64,000 nucleotides of DNA from Odontesthes bonariensis (Eukaryota; Chordata; Actinopteri; Atheriniformes; Atherinopsidae). Both the position numbers and the translations under genes were made by a program. Numbering within the stretch: the stretch's first letter is position 1; every line of letters starts with the position of its first letter. Positions 21,209-32,879 of this stretch are shown piece after piece. The stretch covers positions 22,182,697 to 22,246,696 of the forward strand of contig NC_134509.1 in NCBI RefSeq assembly GCF_027942865.1. Direction: 5' to 3'. The notes beneath the pieces are model-generated. The model was given only the letters and a program-made list of their open reading frames with translations. It was not told the origin of the DNA and made no database searches.

Positions 21209-24200
21209 ATGGAGGCAATGCAGAGAGAAGAAGGGATCGGTGAGGCCGATGCGCTTCTACCACCTCCTAATGGCGGCTTGAACGAACTGCTAAATGTGGA
21301 CCAAGAGGACAACATGCAGGGCCAGGTGAGCGCCGCTGCCCACAGAGAAGCTTCACACTTCAGTCTCTGATTCTCTGTTTTGGGTTCAAGGATCCTGCGT
21401 TTCCTCTCTGGGGATCAGCAGAGGAACTTCTTATCCTGATGTACAACATACAAAATCTTTGCCTCTATCATGCAGTTGCTTAACTTTTTTTTTTTTCTTT
21501 TTTTCTTTCCTCTCAGATGGATGAGTTTTTGGGCCCGCAGACGCAGTACAATGAGGAGGAGGAGGAGAGGAAGTACTACAGAAGAAAGAGGCTGGGAGTC
21601 ATCAAGAATGTTCTTGCAGCCAGTTTTGGAGCCATGATCGTGTACAGTGTTTACATGGGTGGGTTTGATTGTTAAAAACACTGTTTCGGACTCTTGAATG
21701 AGCTATTTTTAGATCTTATTTTGTATGTTTGCGTGCTACAGGCCTCTTGCAGATGCAGCTGATCCTCCATTATGATATGACCTACCGTGAGGTGAAGTAC
21801 AGCAACCTTGGCCTGGAAGACATTGACCGGAAGATGTTGATGGGCATCAACGTCACACCGATCATCGGGCTCCTGTACACGCCCATACTGATCAGGTAAG
21901 TGGCACACATGAATGCAAACATCTTTCTTTTCCTTGAACGCCTGTGCAGCCTCTGTACACATTGTCTGTCACGCTCAGGTTTCTTGGTACGAAGTGGATG
22001 ATGTTCCTGGCCTCGGGAATCTACGCACTCTTTGTCTCCACCAATTACTGGGAGCGTTACTACACATTGGTTCCATCAGCTGTAGCCATCGGCGTCGCCA
22101 TCGTGCCGCTCTGGGCCTCCTTGGGAAATTATATCACAAGGTGAGAAGCTGGATGTGGAAGGGAGGGTGTCGCAGCACATGCAGCATACTGAAAATCAGT
22201 CATCTGCTCAGTCTCACTTTAGTGTTTCGAACCTGAGCACATTCTTATACTTTAATCCTCATGTAGCCAAAAACTGCTAACACGATCAACCACTATCTGC
22301 AGCAGATGCCTCCTCTGACTGGGCACAAAGTTTATTTTCCCTTTTTCTTCCTCTAAATATCTGTTCATAAAGCAGTGCAACGACACTTCGTAGTGTTTCG
22401 AGGTATTCTCTGGTTAAAAAAAACTTCAGTTTCTCATTTATAATACAAGGAGAAATGGGTTATTGAAATCCAAAGCTCATTCTTAGGCTCCCTTTACCTC
22501 CTATGTTCTATTTTCTTATTGTATCTTCCAACTATGCCTTACTCTCATGTTGAATTCACCAATGCAGGATGGCGCAGCAGTATTATGAGTACGTCCACTA
22601 CAGGGAAGAGCACGTTCAGGAGCAGAAGAAGCTCCCAAAGGGGGCTTGCCACAGTTACATCATTGTTTTCCAGGCAATCTTCAACGTCATCTTCAATGTA
22701 AGTCTAAAATAGTCTTTTCCTCTAAGTATTTTCAGCCATTAATTTCCCCATAACTGCTTGTCTGGTGGATGAAATGTGTTGAACTTGAGCCAAATACAGC
22801 TTAAGGAGCACATGAGCATGATTTTTTTGTTTTGTTCTTCTTCCTCATCAGCTGAGTTTTGTCTTTGCTGAGTTCCCCATGCGTCTCGTCCTCAACAAGC
22901 ACCTGCATGACAACGAGCACATCCTCCACAATGTGAAAAACTGCGGTAAAGACGCCTTATTTTTCTGGACAAATACATATGAGAAACAGAAATGGAAAAT
23001 ATATTCACCTTTCCATCTATAAGGTAGATCTATAAGATTAGTTTAGTATAAAAACTGAAACGGGACAATCTCATTAATCCTTCTACCGTCACCTCTAAAG
23101 ATCACCGTTAAACATCACATCTCATTTGTCTAATAATCCATACAAAAAAAATCCTCAAAACTCAACGTGACCTAGAATTCATACTTTTGGGTAAAGTTTC
23201 TCTACTCATATCAAAGCATATTTAAGGGCTTTTTTATTTCTTTACTAATAGATTTGCCAATAAAGGGTGGATTTTGTGGGAGGGTCTGATTTTGGCACAT
23301 TTACCAGCTTGTTGATTAGCAGATCTTGCATTAAGCAGTGCAGTTCAGTTTCTTCTGGAAAGGTCCATCTTCTCGTACACGAAACAAAACATAAACTAAC
23401 CAAGCAGCATCAGTGGTGGGCGGAGGTAACGGTAGAGCAATCCTTACAAAGTGGGATGGTGAGCTGGACCCTGCCTCTGGTGCTCAGACAGCTGAACAAG
23501 CGAGTATTTAAAGTTTATGGATGGGGGCGGTCGGTGGCGTAGTGGGTTAAGCAGCCGCCCCATGTACAGAGGCTATAGTCCTCGCTGCAGCGGGCCCCGG
23601 TTCAAGTCCCGCATCAAGCAGCCCCCTGCTGCATGTCTCCCCCCTCTCTCTGCACCCTGCCCCCTGTCTCTCTCTAACTGTTCTAACATTAAAGGCATAA
23701 AATATTTTAAAAAAAAAAGTTATAAAGTTTATGGATGGATTGGGATCTGTGGACTCCTAGTTAGTTTCTAATTTGAGTTTTAAATTCTGCTTCTCTAATA
23801 CAGCACCCAGTATTTTATGGTTGAACCTTGGAGAGTTTATTTAGCTTATAATTGCAGATGTTTCACACACTCTGCTGCTGCTCTGAGCCTTGCTGGCCAA
23901 ACAAACATCTGATTTTAGGGTAAAAGCTTATAAACCCACATCAGTCCAGCTGGAGACAGTTCAAACTAATACTAACAGTTGAACAAATACTAAACTAATA
24001 TCAACCTGGTGACCAGAAGAATGGCTCTAAATGAAGTCTTACCTCGGTCTATTTCAGCTTGATGTGAAAGATTTTAACTTTGAAAAGCGTCAGTTTGCAT
24101 TTTGATGTTATCCTGATGCTCCTTAGCTGCCAAAAATCAGCGAATACAACGCTGTAACTTAAACCTTTAACAGCAAACCAGTTTCATAGGAAGTAAATGT

Positions 24201-27200
24201 GCTGCTGTTCCTTTTTCTGAGCACTGAATCTTTGCAGGAGCAAGGTCGCATATTGAATGTGAACAAAAAGAGGAAGCAGAACTATGGCCAGGCTGCACCA
24301 CCACATGACTGCAGTCGACCTCAAAACCACAAACGCACACCTTCATTTAAATCGCTGCTCTGTGACAGCCACTCACAGACACTTTGAATACATATCTGTT
24401 TATCCCACAGACACTTTGAATACATATCTGTTTATCCCACAGACACTTTGAATACATATCTGTTTATCCCACTTACAGATGATTCAGGTCTGACTTAAAG
24501 AACACTGAGTAGGACTGAAACAGGCTGATGGCTTCCCAGCTACTCATTTGGACCAACTGGCCCTTCCTTTTCTGTGACACACAGGTGCAGCAATCACTGG
24601 AGTGATCCCCGGCTTCAACACCACTGTGCTGATCAACCTGCCCCGCTCCATGATGCTCATCCAGGTGGAGAGCGTCCTCATGGGCTTCGCTTTTCTCTCC
24701 ATGATCATCGTAAGATCTCTGCAACATATGCACAGAAATCTCTTGAAGTTAACATGTTTAGATATTTTTTTGTTTGTTTTTTTTCACATGACCTGGATCA
24801 ATCTGGTTTATTTTTGTTATTCTATTCTTTTATGACAAAAGTTTATGTTTAAGATTTCAAGATTCATACGGTTCTAAGTCCGGAAACTTCTATTCAATTT
24901 TCAATTCAGTTTTATTTATATAGCGCCAAATACAACAAATGTCATCTCAAGGCACTTAAATAATAAAGTCCAATTCAAGCCAATTGGAATTCAATTCATT
25001 GTAATCATAATTATTTTCAAAATAATCCAATTCATTCATATAGAGCTAAATCAAAAACAATTTCCTAGCTAAGGAAACCAACAGAGTGCACCGAAACTTG
25101 TCTTCAGTCCAACCTCCCGTCCTGAGCGTGCCTGAGGCGACTGTGGAAAGGAACGACTCCCTTTTAACAGGAAGAAACCTCTGGCAGAACCAGACTCAGG
25201 AAGGGTGGCCATCCGCCTCGACCGGCTGGGGTTTGAGAGGACAGAAAAGAGGGGGAAAAACCACTGTAACACCATTCAAAGGATATCTGTTGGAACGAGT
25301 TAATGACCACAATAATGTCACATGCACATAATATCATTTGTGAAATTAAACAGGGGAAAAAGAGAGTAAATTGACGAAAGGTGTGAGAGATGAGGCCCTC
25401 CAGCAGTCTAAGCCTATAGCTCAACTATGGGATGTTTCAGGATCACCTGAGCGTGGAAAGGGTGGGGTGGTCGGTGGCGTAGTGGGTTAAGCAGGCGCCC
25501 CATGTACAGAGGCTACAGTCCTCGCTGCAACTTTCCCCCCGGTTCGAATCGCGCATCGGACGGCACTTTGCTGCATGTCTTTCCCCCTCTCTCTGCCCCC
25601 TGCTTCCTGTCTCTCTTCACTGTCCTGTCCATGAAAGGCATAAAAGCCCCCCAAAAAAATAAAAAATAAAAAAAGTGGAAAGGGTGTCTGCTTTCCAATC
25701 AGTACCAATCAAACCTCATAAAAAGCATAATCTTTCTTCTAATCAGTCTTAGATTAGCACAACATGCTGCATGGCTAATGTATTTGCAAACAGCTGTCTA
25801 AGTAATGCTTTCCTAACATTAACAGTCTGTTCTTTGCTTTTTAATGCTTGTATGACCAACCGGATATCTGTTTAAAAAATATGGAATCCCCCATCATCCA
25901 CTTGTTTTATCTTCTTAGGAAAAGACAAAAAATCTCTCAAGTAGATTAAAAAATGATGGAATCACCTTGTAATTTGTATTTCTAAAAAAATCCTGCACAA
26001 ACTTTAATATGCAAAGGAGTCAGCAGCTAAAAGGGGGATACTAAATGGGGGATAAGTAAAGTATTTTTCTATTCTAAAAGAAAGCGCTTGCAGAGCTTAG
26101 GTAGCTTTCCCTCCCACCTGACTGACAGGAAACGTGGCCTCAACAAGACACCTGTCAGGTGAAGCAATGTGTAAAGGATTAGAAAACTCAATTTCAGCTC
26201 CGAGTGCGTCTGAAATGTGTGCAAACAAAAATGGAAGGTGGTAAAAGGAAAGCATACAGGTGGACCAATGAGATGATGAGACTTAATGAAAATATCAAAG
26301 CTGTGAGCTTTATAACTAGAACAATAAACACATTCATGCTAAAAACCCTCCATACTACAGCTTTTTCACTCCATCTTGGACACATCTCAAGTGATTCTAA
26401 GATAAAGACACTTTTGTTATATGTTGCTATTGTTTTCCAAATGTTGGTTATTTTGTCGGCCTCATTATTTGCGTTACAGACGCGTATCTGCAGCGCTTAG
26501 GATTCAGTCAGGATAAACTATTTTCTGTGTGCTGTTAATCCCAGTTCCTTGTGCTGTGTGGCCCCGCCTACCGCCCAACAGAGGAGATTGACCTTCGCAG
26601 CATCGGCTGGGGAAACATCTTCCAGCTGCCTTTCAAACACCTGAGGGACTACCGCCTACGGCTGCTCTGCCCCTTTTTCGTCTACAGTGGACTGGAAGTG
26701 CTGTTTGTCATCAGTGGATTTTCCCTGGTACTGCACTGTTACACCTACCTTTAACAGATCACAATGTGCGGATCATGGTTTTTGGCCAGTTTGAAATGAG
26801 AAAGGAAAGCACAGAAAACTGATTATTTTAATCCATCTCTCTGTTTTCCACAGTCTTATGGTGTCTGCATTCTGGGCCTGAAAAAACTGTGGCTCCTGAT
26901 CGCCGTCTACGGCCTCTCCTGCTCCATATTTTCCTCCCTCTCTCTTTGCCTCTTGCGCTTCCCTCGCTGGGTGTGTCTGATGGGTGGTGCTGCGGTGCAT
27001 TTTGTGCTGCTGATCACTCTCATGGTGCTGTCTGTAGAACCTAATAAGCCTCAGTACCTGGGCCCCCTGCTGGTGATCTCTGCGCTGTGGGGACTTGGCA
27101 CTGCCCTGAACAAGACGGGCTGCAGCAGTAAGTATCATCTGTGGTTGTTGTGTCTGGGTTATAACATGTTCACACATCCCTTGTGGTAGCTTGAACTTGT

Positions 27201-30200
27201 CTTTGTGTGTGTGTGCCAGTTCTTGTTGGTTTGCTGTACGCCGAGGAAAAAGAACGCCTGGACTTTGTATACGCCATCTATCACTGGTGGCAGGCCATCG
27301 CCATCTTTATAGTTTACCTCTGGTCCCACCTGCCAATGAGGGTAAGAGTCATCATTTAGTTTGCTTGAGCCACCCCTCAGTTATAAATATATATGTGCCA
27401 GGAAAACAGGAAGAGGGTGCAGAGATCTGCAGAAATGTGTGAACATAGATATAAATACAGTAAATAAGAAAAAAAACAGTTTGTTGAACCAGTTTGAAAA
27501 TGAATATCTGCTCTGAGCTCCTTTATTCTCCAACACAGCCTGAACCCTCTCAGACGAGCTTTCTGTCCTTTCTTTAAGGAGTCTTCAGGAATAGTTCTCC
27601 AGGCTTCTTGAAGGACATCCCAAAGCTCTTCTTTGGATGTCGGCTGCCTTTTGTTCCGTTCTCTGTCAGGATGATCCCACACTGCTTCAGTAATGTTGAG
27701 CCCCGGGCTCTGGGGAGGATTCATCCCTCCATCAGACCTGCTGCCACTGATTTTCAGTCCACTTCTTGTGTCATTTGGCACAGCTCAGCCTTTTCTCCCT
27801 GTTTCCCTTCCTTAAGAACGGCTTCCTGACAGCCACCCTTCCACGTTGACCATTTCTGATGAGGCTTGGGCCATCAACCATGTTATTTTTGGTATTTTTC
27901 ATAGCTGTAACCTCAGAAATGGGAACTGGGCCTATTTGTGACGGACTGTTAGTTAGAAAGTGCCTGAAAATACTATTTAAAATTGGTTCTTTGCTTTGTC
28001 TGTCTTATTTGTAGATACAACACTGGTTTTCCTTTAAATTAGATTCCTTTTTATACTTTAATTATTCACAGGTCAGTGTTAAGCGGCTCATCACATTCCT
28101 CTGAAAAGGGTGAGGTACAAGGACGGGACTGAAAATGAGTGAAAAAGCAGCAAATACACAAAGAAAAAACTATGAAAGACCTTCGGTAAACCTGGAGAAC
28201 TATTGCTCAAAACCACTTTAAAAGATTTTAAGAAGGTTTAGCTCTTAAAAAGTAAATGTAAAGACGTGAAGGATGGCTCAAGGCTTTTCCAAAGTCCTGT
28301 AAATCTGGAGATGTCCCTGGATTATTTTTTGTCCTTCACATTTAGGCCAAACTCTCCATCCTGCTCGCCACCTTGTTGCTTGCCTGCTACTGTTATTGGA
28401 TGATGGAGCGTCGCATTGCCGGGAAAGTGCCGCACAGACTGCCTCGCATACCGCGCCCACGGCACAAGGTAACCAATCACAAGTTTCTAAACACAAGCCA
28501 TCCATCAGAATTATAAATAAATAGACGTGCTTCTGGGGCATTTTAAACAAACCAGACTGACACATCTGTGGGAAACCTTTTAAATCACGTGGTTATATTT
28601 ACAGTTAGTTGTGAAGGGACAAAATTCTCTTTTTTTTTTTTTTTTTTTTCCATGAAGAGAAACAGAAAGAGTTTGTGATTTCCATCTATGTAGCAGCAGG
28701 TAATGGACTTTGTTTGCTGGAGCATTTTGAGGCTTACTGACATGCAAACTCATATTTCAGTCATGTGGGACACGGAGTAAGACCCTTGGTGCAGCTAATG
28801 ATGAATTTCATTGGACAGACACAGATCATTGTAACTTAGAAACAGAAATATGTAAAAAAAAAAAAAAAAAAAGTCACATGCATTCAGTTTGTGCTGAATT
28901 GTGGTCAGGTATACTAACTATAAGAGATATAAGATGCTTCTTATTCATCTATGAAATGAAGAAGTAGTACAGCAGCTAAAAGGGAACACTTACAAATGAA
29001 AAACACAACAAACAAGCGTTACTGCTATGTAACCTGGCAGAGCTCAGCACAGAGTTCATGTTCTCACTGCTGCGTGGAAGTTTCTTTTCCTCAATACTCG
29101 CATATCTGAGAGAGAAAGTGCTCCGTTGCATCTTGAAAACGTGTAACAATGGACTGAATGTTTCTCATAGTACCAAAAATATATATTTCGTCCTGTACAG
29201 GAGGCGTTGAATGTGTCTTTTATTGGGATTTCTGGCAATGAACAGATGAGTAACAGAGGGAACGCAATTGAAGAGCTGTGACGGTTATGGAGAGGTGCCA
29301 GGTCTTATCTTAGCTGCATTACTTAAGCCTGGTTTATAGTCGGTAACGCAAGACGCAACGCAAGACGCAAGCCGCAACGCAAGCCCTTGCGCGGTTGCAA
29401 GCCCCCCCTTGCGTGTTTGCGTGTCACCTCAATTTTCTAAACTTGACGCAAGCACAAGCCACTGGCTGTGTTCGAAACCGCCTACTACTTGAAAACGGCA
29501 TACTCATCGATCTGACAGTATGCAGAGCGTTTACACACAGTGCACTTCACTCCTGCCCGAGCCCAAATCAGCCAGCCTGAAAAGCTGATTTCCCTTAAGC
29601 TATAAACTCTGTAAATATATAACTATAGCAACATTTGAAACATTTTCAGGCGAGAAAGTAGTCGTTTAGACCCCCAAGGTGTTGAAAATCTGACAAAATA
29701 CCGGCTATTTACAAGAAGAAGAAGCATGAATCCACTCGAAGAGGTCCTGGCGGTGAATTTGCTTTCATCATAGTAGGCTTGTCATTGAAAAAACCCGCTA
29801 CTCCACCTACTGTCCTGGCGGTGAATCGCCACGCAGCACACGCAAGCGCCGACAAAGCAAAATGAAGTATAAACGTCTCGAGCCATTAACATACGCGCAA
29901 GGGCAGTTAAAAGAAGTATAACTCAGCCTTTAGGTTAAAGGGTATCTTTTACATCACAAGTTGGATCTGTATTGAGATTAAGTTCTTAAATTAAACAAAT
30001 CCCATCAGAAACCAGATATCTATGACTCAAATGGTCCAAGATGCTCTGTGCATGCTCCAAAGTTCTATCTTTCTGCATTTATTTCATAAAAACAATAAAG
30101 TTTAAGTCTGTTTTAATTAGGGGTGGGTATTGGCAAAGAAGTCACGATTCGATTCGAATCACGATTCACATGCCACGATGCGATACTATCACGATGCATC

Positions 30201-31721
30201 ACGATACTTGAATTATTGCGATGCATTGCAATATTTTCACTGAACGTACTTAAAAAAAAAAATACAGCCATTACCAGTGGCTGACTGGCTGTGTATGATC
30301 TGGATAGTGTCTTCAATTGATACATAACTCAAAGCAAATCAATTCATAACTGTATTTATTGAAACAACTGTTGGAGGTATTGCCATTAAAACAAATATTA
30401 CTGGACACAAATATTACTATTTCTGGACACACTCATCACAAAAAGTGCATAGGATTTATAAAACTTAAAATAACAAAATAGGGACGATCAGTACAGACAA
30501 AAAAAAAGTGCATAGGCTTTATAAAACTATAAAAAAAAATATATATATATATATATTGCAAACATCCCTTGCAGCGAAATGCATCAATTGCATGTGTCCT
30601 ATCATTAAAGGCATAAATAATCGATACTTGGCGTCAAGAATCGATGCAGTAGATCGCGAAAATTAGAATCGCGATGCATCGTCATGACGATTATTTTGCA
30701 CACCCCTAATTTTAATACAATTAATTTCCCAATAAAGCTGTTCTCATTCACACTTCTTTTGTCAGACAGTATTTGTTTGATAATTTGATTCCCCTCCAGT
30801 GTTTATATACCGGGACAAGGAAAGTGGGTCCGGTTGGATGTCCAAGTCGAGCTGAAACTGAACCTCAACTGAAATGTTCATGTTACCTCGCTGCGTGTCT
30901 TTACTGACCGACTTTATTGGTTATTAACTAACCGGGATGTATGGAAAACGCTATTAACGCTACAGTGGAAGATCCTACAATCAGCAGATTAGTTGATGGC
31001 AGGTAAGAGTGTCAGGATGGGTATAAAATACACCTCCACCAAATTCTTATTCTTTCCAAGCAAAAGCAGGTCGAGGCTCATCACTTTTTGCCAAATTCCC
31101 TCAGAGGAAAAAAGAAATCTCTTTCAACACCTGTGGAGCATAATGTTGGGAAAAGCTTTAGGGAGTGTGGGGAAACCTCAGCGTGTACCTCAGCTGATTT
31201 CTAGCTTTTCAGAGAACGTCTTCTTATTCTTATTCGAAGCTTCACAGAAAAATCAAGCTATTTTCAAATAAAAGAGCACTTTATTCCCGACTCTCTTATA
31301 TCATGTTGTAAAGATTAACCTTTATAAATATGGTGCTGAATGAAATTTGAACTCCTGCAAACAGAGCATGCATCAGTTGCTCCCTCAGTTGATCTGAACT
31401 GATTGAAAGTCTGAACATCTCAGTGGTGATTTAAAAGCCAGAACAATTTTCTTTTCTTAGGTTAAAGGCTACCGCTACCTGGAAGAGGACAACTCGGATG
31501 AGTCTGATTCAGAACGGAGCGAGGAGGATGATAAAGACGCCGAGAGGAATGAGGAGGACGATGAGCATGTTGTGGAGGAGATGGGAGCAGAGGACGGGGA
31601 GGAAAGGGGCCAAGACGCTGGGGCCGCGGAAGCCGACTCACCCAGAGTCTGGAGGAGAGGAGCCAAGGGTCAGCAGCACGGATGGGAGGACGCTGATGTG
31701 AAGCAGGGGGAGGAATATTAA
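21209..31721 (+). CDS. unc93b1: Unc-93 homolog B1, TLR trafficking chaperone
   Basis: Twelve coding exons: 21209-21325, 21517-21658, 21742-21895, 21979-22140, 22568-22697, 22852-22945, 24585-24709, 26545-26727, 26854-27127, 27220-27341, 28346-28468 and 31461-31721. All have GT-AG borders and consistent phases; the total is 1887 nt, 628 residues plus stop (human about 597). Family-specific blocks include YYRRKRLGVIKNVLAASFGA, LQMQLILHYDMTYREVKY, NYWERYYTLVPSAVA, TEEIDLRSIGWGNIFQLPFK and ALNKTGCS. The protein is a polytopic ER membrane protein of MFS-like fold with about 12 membrane segments. It binds nucleic-acid-sensing TLRs (TLR3, 7, 9 and fish relatives) and escorts them to endolysosomes. 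The cytosolic tail opens with the conserved GYRYLEEDNSDESDSE and is then very acidic, longer than in mammals. Introns hold SINEs, Tc1 relics and MITEs. Poly(A) signal at 32567. Confidence 0.97.
23525..23722 (+). mobile_element. tRNA-derived SINE, copy 1
   Basis: Pol III box A TGGCGTAGTGG (23535-23545) and box B GGTTCAAGTCC (23599-23609) are at tRNA spacing. A pyrimidine-rich body and an A-rich tail follow. A perfect 16-bp target duplication (taaagtttatggatgg) lies at 23509-23524 and 23723-23738. In unc93b1 intron 7, sense orientation. Confidence 0.9.
24376..24471 (+). repeat. 32-bp minisatellite, three identical units
   Basis: Units start at 24376, 24408 and 24440 (cagacactttgaatacatat...). 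They show no mismatch between copies, so the expansion is recent. It lies in unc93b1 intron 7, about 110 bp upstream of the exon 8 acceptor. Confidence 0.9.
24890..25420 (+). repeat. Teleost interspersed repeat ('tatagcgccaaat' family)
   Basis: Contains ttatttatatagcgccaaat, then the phrases gtcatctcaaggcactt, aaacttgtcttcagtccaac and aggaagggtggccatccgcc, which form a well-known dispersed repeat in teleost genomes. It lies in unc93b1 intron 8. The reading frames within it are not genes. I do not know its class for certain. Confidence 0.65.
25465..25674 (+). mobile_element. tRNA-derived SINE, copy 2
   Basis: Same family as the copy at 23525. Box A TGGCGTAGTGG is at 25475-25485 and box B GGTTCGAATCG at 25541-25551. 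It ends in an A-rich tail, with a perfect 12-bp target duplication (gtggaaagggtg) at 25453-25464 and 25675-25686. In unc93b1 intron 8. Confidence 0.9.
25870..26500 (+). repeat. Possible Tc1-like relic, 5' part
   Basis: The repeated phrase atggaatc(a/c)cc near 25880 and 25950 and the later coding-like stretch starting MEGGKRKAYRWTNEMMRL recall the 5' region of a teleost Tc1-superfamily element. Divergent and incomplete; weak call. It fills the 3' half of unc93b1 intron 8. Confidence 0.35.
27530..27840 (-). mobile_element. Tc1 transposase C-terminal relic (minus)
   Basis: In unc93b1 intron 11. Minus-strand translation gives MNPPQSPGLNITEAVWDH and RERNKRQPTSKEELWDVLQE, the last catalytic block of Tc1 transposases (SPDLNxxE) and the following helix. 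The first two catalytic Asp residues are deleted. A second copy with the same internal structure is at 44560-44875, so an internally deleted form may have spread. Confidence 0.85.
29326..29929. mobile_element. Harbinger-like MITE with nested repeat
   Basis: Ends agcctggtttatagt and agtataactcagcct are imperfect inverted repeats flanked by TTA (29323-29325, 29930-29932), the target duplication typical of PIF/Harbinger. The subterminal part has repeated 'acgcaag' motifs. A second repeat (from about 29460, starting actggctgtgttcgaaaccg) appears inserted inside. In unc93b1 intron 12. Confidence 0.65.
30118..30708. mobile_element. Non-autonomous hAT element
   Basis: Terminal taggggtg and caccccta, with clustered 'cacgatgcatc' subterminal motifs on both sides. 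8-bp flanks gttttaat (30110-30117) and attttaat (30709-30716) match at 7 of 8 positions, as expected for an old hAT target duplication. Internally, a roughly 30-bp motif (agtgcatagg..ttataaaact) occurs twice and an AT run lies at about 30539-30556. In unc93b1 intron 12. Confidence 0.8.
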
Positions 31722-32566
31722 GAAGAGTAAGGGTGGAGGAAACTAAAGGGAAATCGAGTGAGACAGACAGTACAGTAGAGGAGAGGTGAACATGTACTTG
31801 ATGCTGTTTTAGTGATGACTCCGTCCTTAAATACCTCACTATACAAAACAAACAGGGCCTGGACTGGGATTAGGATGCTAAAATTGGCAGTTTGATTATT
31901 ATTAGTCCCAAAGCACGAGTTCAGCTACGGCAAACACATCGACATGCAAAAGATCAGAATAATTAAACAAATTACTTATATCTTTTACGGATTAAAGGTG
32001 ACAAGAAAAACGAAAAGGTCCCGAGCAAAAGTTAAATTTAAAGTTAAAAAAGGTTTGATTCTATCACAGCTTTTAGATACTTTTTACAGGACTTGTTCGG
32101 GTCTTGTTTGGTGGGTTTTTACTCCCAAACATGCTTAAAACTCTGAAATTATTGAGCCACCTTGTTTGGGCTGCCCCTTTCCAGCCCGACCACAGATTTT
32201 TGGTGGATCTTCATGCCTGAGGACCTTCGTCCATCGTGGATTACGAGGTGTGTTTAGGATTATTGTTCTGTTGTTAAAGCCATTCTCTTTTCATCTGCAG
32301 CTTGTTTGAACGATTCTGGGACGTTTTGCCGGTATTCTCGTAAGGAAGCAGGAACATTTATTTTAAAGATTACTTGAAGATCAGCAGAGCACCACCCGAC
32401 TCTGCTGAATCCTCCTGAGAGTCTTTTTGTTGTAAATACAGAGGCTGTGATTTTCTTTACTAGCAACCCAACAAGCGCTTATGTTGGAGAGTTTTCCTTT
32501 CCTTTGCTATTTCAATGTACATTTATTAGGAATACAACGATAAAAGATTGAAGAACAAACGATTAG

Positions 32567-32572
32567 AATAAA
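32567..32572 (+). terminator. unc93b1: unc93b1 poly(A) signal
   Basis: AATAAA lies about 850 bp after the stop codon at 31721. It is the best canonical signal downstream, implying a 3' UTR of about 0.85 kb. Confidence 0.6.
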
Positions 32573-32659
32573 GTTTGAAGTATGATAGGAAAGCCTGGAG
32601 TTTAGATGCTGGTGGTGGTCATCAGATGAGGCTATACCTTGGGCTGATCTAGGACCGAG

Positions 32660-32873
32660 ATGTCCACATGTGGTCCTCGAGGGCCGCTGTCCTGCAGGTT
32701 TTAGACGTTTCCCTGCTCCAACACACCTGATTCAGATCAATGCATCATCAGCAGGCTTTTGCAGAACTTCACAATCTTTTGAAGAGATCCATTTCATCTG
32801 AATCGGGTGTGTTGAAGCAGGGAAACGTCTAAAACCTGCAGGACAGCGGCCCTCGAGGACCGGATTTGGACAT
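32660..32873. mobile_element. Palindromic MITE (ggtcctcgagggcc type)
   Basis: Left arm 32660-32740 and right arm about 32790-32873 are long inverted repeats (core ctcgagggccgctgtcctgc and its complement) around a loop of about 50 bp. This is a common teleost MITE of probable hAT affinity. No coding capacity. Confidence 0.75.
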
Positions 32874-32879
32874 GCCTGA

